A stretch of DNA of 64,000 bases from Paraurantiacibacter namhicola (GTDB taxonomy: Bacteria > Pseudomonadota > Alphaproteobacteria > Sphingomonadales > Sphingomonadaceae), in NCBI RefSeq assembly GCF_001687545.1, contig NZ_CP016545.1, positions 62,001 through 126,000 on the forward strand. Reading direction: 5' to 3'. Within the stretch, counting starts at the first letter, position 1. Each line of letters starts with the position of its first letter. The notes below the pieces were generated by a model. That model saw nothing but the letters and a program-made list of their open reading frames with translations, had not been told where the DNA came from and ran no database searches. Position numbers and translations under genes: made by a program. This document shows, in pieces, positions 60,930 to 64,000 of this stretch.

Positions 60930-62093
60930 ATGCCGTCTGTTCTCGATATCGAAGCGTTGGAAAAGGTCCGCCTGCCGATCGAACAGGCACGCGGGCTGCC
61001 CAATGAGCACTACACCGGCCCCGACCATTTCGCGGTAGAGCGCGACGAGGTCCTGTTCCGCAACTGGAGCGGGATCGGCTTTGGCAAGGATGTGCCTGCA
61101 AGCGGGCAGGTCCACCCCGTCACTTTCCTGGGCATGCCGCTGCTGATCGTCCGCGACCGCGAAGGGCAGGTGCGGGTGTACCAGAATGTCTGCCGTCACC
61201 GCGGAACCGTGCTGGTGGATGCGCCGTGCAAGGTGCCGGGCAACCTCATCCGCTGCCCCTATCACAGCTGGGCTTACAAGCTCGATGGCGCGCTGGCCGC
61301 AACGCCGCACCTTGGCGGCCCCGGCAAGAACAGCGATCCGGCCTTCGACAAGGGCGAGTTCGGGCTGGTCGAGATCGCCTCCCACGTCTGGCAGGATGTG
61401 GTCTTCGTCAATGTATCGGGCACAGCGCCTCCGTTCGAGGAATACGCCGCCGCCGCCATCGAGCGATGGGCCGAGTTCGATCAGCCCGTGCATTTCTGCG
61501 GGGAGGAAAGCGCCTTCACCATCGATGTCGGCACCAACTGGAAACTTGCAGTCGAGAATTACTGCGAGGCTTATCACCTCCCCTTCGTACACCCCGCACT
61601 CAACACCTATTCGCGGCTGGAGGATCATTACGACATCATCGAGCTTGGCCATTTTGCGGGACAGGGCACCCGGGTTTACCGCCAGCTCGCAGGTGAGGAA
61701 GGCCAGCGCTTTCCCGATTTTGCCAACCTGTCGGAAAGCTGGGAGACACAAGGGGAATATATCTCGCTGTTTCCCAACGTCCTTCTGGGTGTCCACCGCG
61801 ATCACAGCTTTGCCATCGTGCTGGAGCCTGATGGCCCGGCGCGCACGCGCGAACATGTTGCGCTTTACTATGCCGATGCCGGGGTTTCCGGCGACGAGTG
61901 GACTGCCTTGCGCGAACGCAATGCCCAGCTGTGGCGCACCGTGTTCGAGGAAGACGTCGCATCGGTCGAAGGCATGCAACGCGGCCGTAGCGGTTTGAAA
62001 TTCGATGGCGGAAAGTTCGCCCCGGCGATGGACAGGCCAACGCATGCCTTCCACCAGTGGATTGCAGGCAGGCTTCTGGAGGACGTTGGATGA
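60930..62093 (+). CDS. Rieske non-heme iron oxygenase, quaternary-amine type
   Basis: A 387-residue ring-hydroxylating-dioxygenase-type alpha subunit. The Rieske ligands are C88, H90, C109 and H112 (VCRHRG and RCPYHSW). The mononuclear iron ligands are H216, H221 and D342. The residue linking the two centres is E213 in ENYCEAYHLPFVHPAL, giving E-x2-H-x4-H. The carnitine monooxygenase CntA also has glutamate there, where aromatic-ring dioxygenases have aspartate. Choline, glycine betaine, carnitine or proline betaine are therefore likelier substrates than aromatics. I chose ATG 60930, with GAAGAGG eight bases ahead, over an upstream GTG. No dedicated reductase gene is in the window. Confidence 0.88.
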   Translation: MPSVLDIEALEKVRLPIEQARGLPNEHYTGPDHFAVERDEVLFRNWSGIGFGKDVPASGQVHPVTFLGMPLLIVRDREGQVRVYQNVCRHRGTVLVDAPCKVPGNLIRCPYHSWAYKLDGALAATPHLGGPGKNSDPAFDKGEFGLVEIASHVWQDVVFVNVSGTAPPFEEYAAAAIERWAEFDQPVHFCGEESAFTIDVGTNWKLAVENYCEAYHLPFVHPALNTYSRLEDHYDIIELGHFAGQGTRVYRQLAGEEGQRFPDFANLSESWETQGEYISLFPNVLLGVHRDHSFAIVLEPDGPARTREHVALYYADAGVSGDEWTALRERNAQLWRTVFEEDVASVEGMQRGRSGLKFDGGKFAPAMDRPTHAFHQWIAGRLLEDVG

Positions 62094-63541
62094 CGGATGA
62101 TTTCGCTGCAGACGGGCTTGCCCGCAACTTCGTCGCAGGCGAATGGCGCGGCGGTGATGGCGGTGAATCGATCGCAGTAGAGGATCCGGCGTCCGAAGAA
62201 CGCGTGCTGGATGCGGCCATCGCCGGCAGCGAGAGCCTGGACGTTGCCATCGGCGCGGCGAAAGATTGCGTGGCCCGCGGCGCAATCTCGGACATGCTGC
62301 CCGCCGAGCGCGCCGCCTTGCTGCGCCGTATCGCGGCCGAGATCCGCACCCTGGCGCAGAAAGGCAGCCCCTTGCTGGCGCGCGAGAGCGGCAAGCGGCT
62401 GGAGGATGCGCAAGGCGAATTCGCCGAGGCTGCCGCCTATTTCGAATATTATTCCGGCCTCGCGGACAAGATCGAAGGCCGCTCGATACCCCTTGGTCCC
62501 GGTCTTGCCGATTTCACGGTGCTGGAGCCGTATGGCATCTCGGCGCAGATCATTCCCTGGAATTACCCGGTCTCGCTCGCCGCGCGGTCTCTCGCCCCGG
62601 CCCTCGCGGCGGGCAATTGCGCGATCCTGAAGGCCCCCGAGCTCGACCCGGCGGCACTGCTGATGCTGGGCCATGCTATCGATCGGGCGGGGGTTCCCAA
62701 GGGCGCGGTCTCCATCCTCAACGGAATTGGCGCCGATCTTGGGGCCAGGCTGGTCAGATCGCCGGACGTCGACCAGATCGTCTTCACAGGCTCAGTCGCC
62801 ACCGGGCAGGCCATACTCCATGCCGCCGCGGATATAGTCACGCCGGCCCTGGTCGAACTCGGCGGAAAGTCGGCAGCCATCGCTTATGCGGATGCCGATG
62901 CGGACGCGCTGGTCGAGAGCGTCAAATGGGGCATCTTCAACAATGCCGGGCAGGTCTGCTCGGCCATGTCGCGTCTACTTGTCCATCGCTCGCGCCACGC
63001 AGAGATCATGGAGCGGCTGGTCGCCATGGCCGGATCGCTTAGCGTGGGTGACGGCCTGTCCAACCATGATCACACACCGCAGATCTCCGCCGCGCAGCTC
63101 GACCGGGTGGAGGCCATGGTCGCCCGTGCGCGCAGCGACGGACAGGAGGTCGCCACCGGCGGTGCGCGGATAGACCGGCCGGGGCATTTCATGGCGCCCA
63201 CCATCCTCGACAATGTCGACCCAGCCTCGCCGATCGCGCAGGAGGAGGTCTTCGGACCGGTCCTGTGTGTCACGCCGTTCGACAGCGAGGACGAGGCCAT
63301 CGCGCTTGCCAATGGCACCGAATTCGGGCTGGTCGCGGGCCTGTTCACGCGCGACATCGGCGTCGCGTTGCGAACGGCGAACCGGCTGCGTGCGGGCCAA
63401 GTCTTCGTCAACAAGTGGTTTGCCGGCGGCATCCAGACACCCTTCGGCGGCGTCGGAAAATCCGGTTTCGGGCGGGAGAAGGGCGCGGAGGCCCTGCTCA
63501 ATTACGTGCGCACGAAGAACATCGCCGTGGCGCTGGACTGA
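62090..63541 (+). CDS. aldehyde dehydrogenase (betaine-aldehyde dehydrogenase-like)
   Basis: A 483-residue NAD(P)-dependent aldehyde dehydrogenase. IIPWNYPVSLAARSLAPALAAG is the cofactor segment, the general base is in LVELGGKSAAIAY and the nucleophilic cysteine (about residue 290) in NAGQVCSAMSRLLV. The C-terminal NKWFAGGIQTPFGGVGKSGFG is usual. It overlaps the Rieske oxygenase gene by four bases (ATGA), so the two steps are coupled. A choline monooxygenase-like plus betaine-aldehyde-dehydrogenase-like pair is one reading; oxidation of an aldehyde left after oxygenase cleavage is the other. Confidence 0.87.
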   Translation: MTDDFAADGLARNFVAGEWRGGDGGESIAVEDPASEERVLDAAIAGSESLDVAIGAAKDCVARGAISDMLPAERAALLRRIAAEIRTLAQKGSPLLARESGKRLEDAQGEFAEAAAYFEYYSGLADKIEGRSIPLGPGLADFTVLEPYGISAQIIPWNYPVSLAARSLAPALAAGNCAILKAPELDPAALLMLGHAIDRAGVPKGAVSILNGIGADLGARLVRSPDVDQIVFTGSVATGQAILHAAADIVTPALVELGGKSAAIAYADADADALVESVKWGIFNNAGQVCSAMSRLLVHRSRHAEIMERLVAMAGSLSVGDGLSNHDHTPQISAAQLDRVEAMVARARSDGQEVATGGARIDRPGHFMAPTILDNVDPASPIAQEEVFGPVLCVTPFDSEDEAIALANGTEFGLVAGLFTRDIGVALRTANRLRAGQVFVNKWFAGGIQTPFGGVGKSGFGREKGAEALLNYVRTKNIAVALD

Positions 63542-63550
63542 GCAGCCTCC

Positions 63551-64000
63551 ATGCGATCGCGCATCGGCCCGGGTGCGAGGACAACCGCCTCGGCTGGCAG
63601 CAAGAGCAGCGCGCCCAGCCGCATCGCCTTAAGCGAATGGGAGGCGCTTGACCTCATCCTGCCGGACCTGGACGCGATGCGCGCCTACCGCTTGGGTCGT
63701 GTCATTGACGAGATAAACCGGCGCGGCATCTCCGCCATGCTGTGCTTCGACCCGGTCAATATCCGCTACATCACCGATTGCCCCAACATGCAGCTCTGGG
63801 TCGCACACAACCCGTGCCGCGCGGTGCTGGTATCTGCCGCCGGGCGCGTGATCCTGTGGGACTTCAAGGGCTGCGCGCATCTCTCCGCAGACCTGCCGCT
63901 GGTGGGCGAGACGCGCGCGAGCGGGGGCGCGCCGGTCTTCAGCTACGGCGAGCACGCCGGCGTTCCCGCCGCGAGATTTGCGACCGAGGTCATGTATGTG
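63551..64000 (+). CDS. DddP-like M24 metallopeptidase-fold protein, N-terminal 150 residues
   Basis: The gene runs off the right edge. The visible part closely follows the N-terminal domain of DddP, the DMSP lyase of the M24 fold: RIALSEWEALDLILPDLDAMRAYRLGR, then CFDPVNIRYITDCPNMQLWVAHNPCRAVLV and VILWDFKG. Creatinase and ectoine hydrolase, the other small-molecule M24 enzymes, lack this NMQLW...HNP block. The metal ligands and catalytic residues lie in the missing C-terminal part, so activity cannot be judged. It starts nine bases after the aldehyde dehydrogenase stop, with a poor ribosome site, and is probably in the same transcript. DMSP or a related onium acid is a candidate substrate. 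Confidence 0.75.
   Translation, partial: MRSRIGPGARTTASAGSKSSAPSRIALSEWEALDLILPDLDAMRAYRLGRVIDEINRRGISAMLCFDPVNIRYITDCPNMQLWVAHNPCRAVLVSAAGRVILWDFKGCAHLSADLPLVGETRASGGAPVFSYGEHAGVPAARFATEVMYV

Noticed and set aside
63551-64000. Creatinase (which would feed sarcosine to soxBDAG) or ectoine hydrolase DoeA
   Set aside because: The context was tempting, but the visible N-terminal domain has the DddP pattern (NMQLW and HNP block) rather than creatinase or DoeA sequence.
1-64000. CRISPR arrays, tRNA or rRNA genes, insertion sequences, prophage genes and known riboswitches
   Set aside because: I saw no regularly spaced repeats, cloverleaf-type sequences, transposase or phage proteins. Gaps before sox, fhs and the TonB gene showed no glycine, SAM or cobalamin riboswitch core that I could recognise by eye.

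Overview
The window looks like a piece of chromosome from a GC-rich alphaproteobacterium of the sphingomonad/Erythrobacter group. The inference rests on small proteins typical of that group (DUF6356, CC_3452 family, UPF0262, the 41-residue zinc-free L36), on a TPR-sulfotransferase next to a TonB receptor, and on a GTCCTGAGCCCGTCGAAGGG-type intergenic repeat. Genes are densely packed, with many 1-4 base stop/start overlaps. I saw no rRNA, tRNA, CRISPR array, insertion sequence, prophage or clear pseudogene.

1-4.3 kb: a four-gene forward operon encodes an aconitase-type dehydratase of two subunits (LeuC/LeuD-like), an HMG-CoA-lyase-family enzyme and a class III CoA-transferase. No leuA or leuB is nearby, so a C5-dicarboxylate (citramalate or mesaconate type) route is at least as likely as leucine synthesis. 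4.3-13.6 kb: a small DUF6356 gene and an Lrp/AsnC regulator are followed by a reverse-strand run of nine overlapping or closely spaced genes. These encode a methyltransferase, a small protein, a Tat-exported nitrilase homologue without the catalytic cysteine, DUF1330, two VOC proteins, an enone reductase, an MFS carrier and a YeiH-type exporter. A perfect 16-bp palindrome lies in front of the first gene, and an HxlR regulator sits upstream. The substrate is unknown.

13.7-29.4 kb: mostly housekeeping genes: rpmJ, galE, a cytosolic M14 carboxypeptidase, cdd, a degenerate GH25 homologue, UPF0262, dnaB, a phospholipase D-like enzyme, rpoZ, ftsH, mannose-6-phosphate isomerase and a Crp/Fnr regulator. 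Several clear intrinsic terminators are visible.

29.4-64 kb: a large catabolic region for N-methylated or 'onium' compounds and their C1 units. It holds an NAD-dependent molybdenum formate dehydrogenase operon (fdsG-fdsB-mobA-fdsA-fdsD-fdhD) and a heterotetrameric sarcosine oxidase operon (soxBDAG) with a LysR gene. Next is an operon of aldehyde dehydrogenase, an M19 dipeptidase homologue with altered metal ligands, an unrecognised 575-residue protein and a DUF3726-like protein. Then come a delta-1-piperideine/pyrroline-2-carboxylate reductase with a LysR gene, a TPR-sulfotransferase, a TonB receptor, and formate-tetrahydrofolate ligase followed by a BCCT transporter. The region ends with a third LysR gene divergent from a second BCCT transporter, a quaternary-amine type Rieske oxygenase, an aldehyde dehydrogenase and a DddP-like M24 protein cut by the window edge.

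Read together, outer-membrane and BCCT uptake would feed a Rieske/aldehyde dehydrogenase step and a sarcosine-oxidase step. Methyl groups would leave on tetrahydrofolate, pass to formate through Fhs and be oxidised to CO2 by Fds. Two paralogous LysR regulators and a shared inverted repeat (ATTAG-N5-CTAAT, before soxB and before fhs) suggest that these modules are co-regulated. The exact substrate cannot be read from sequence alone.
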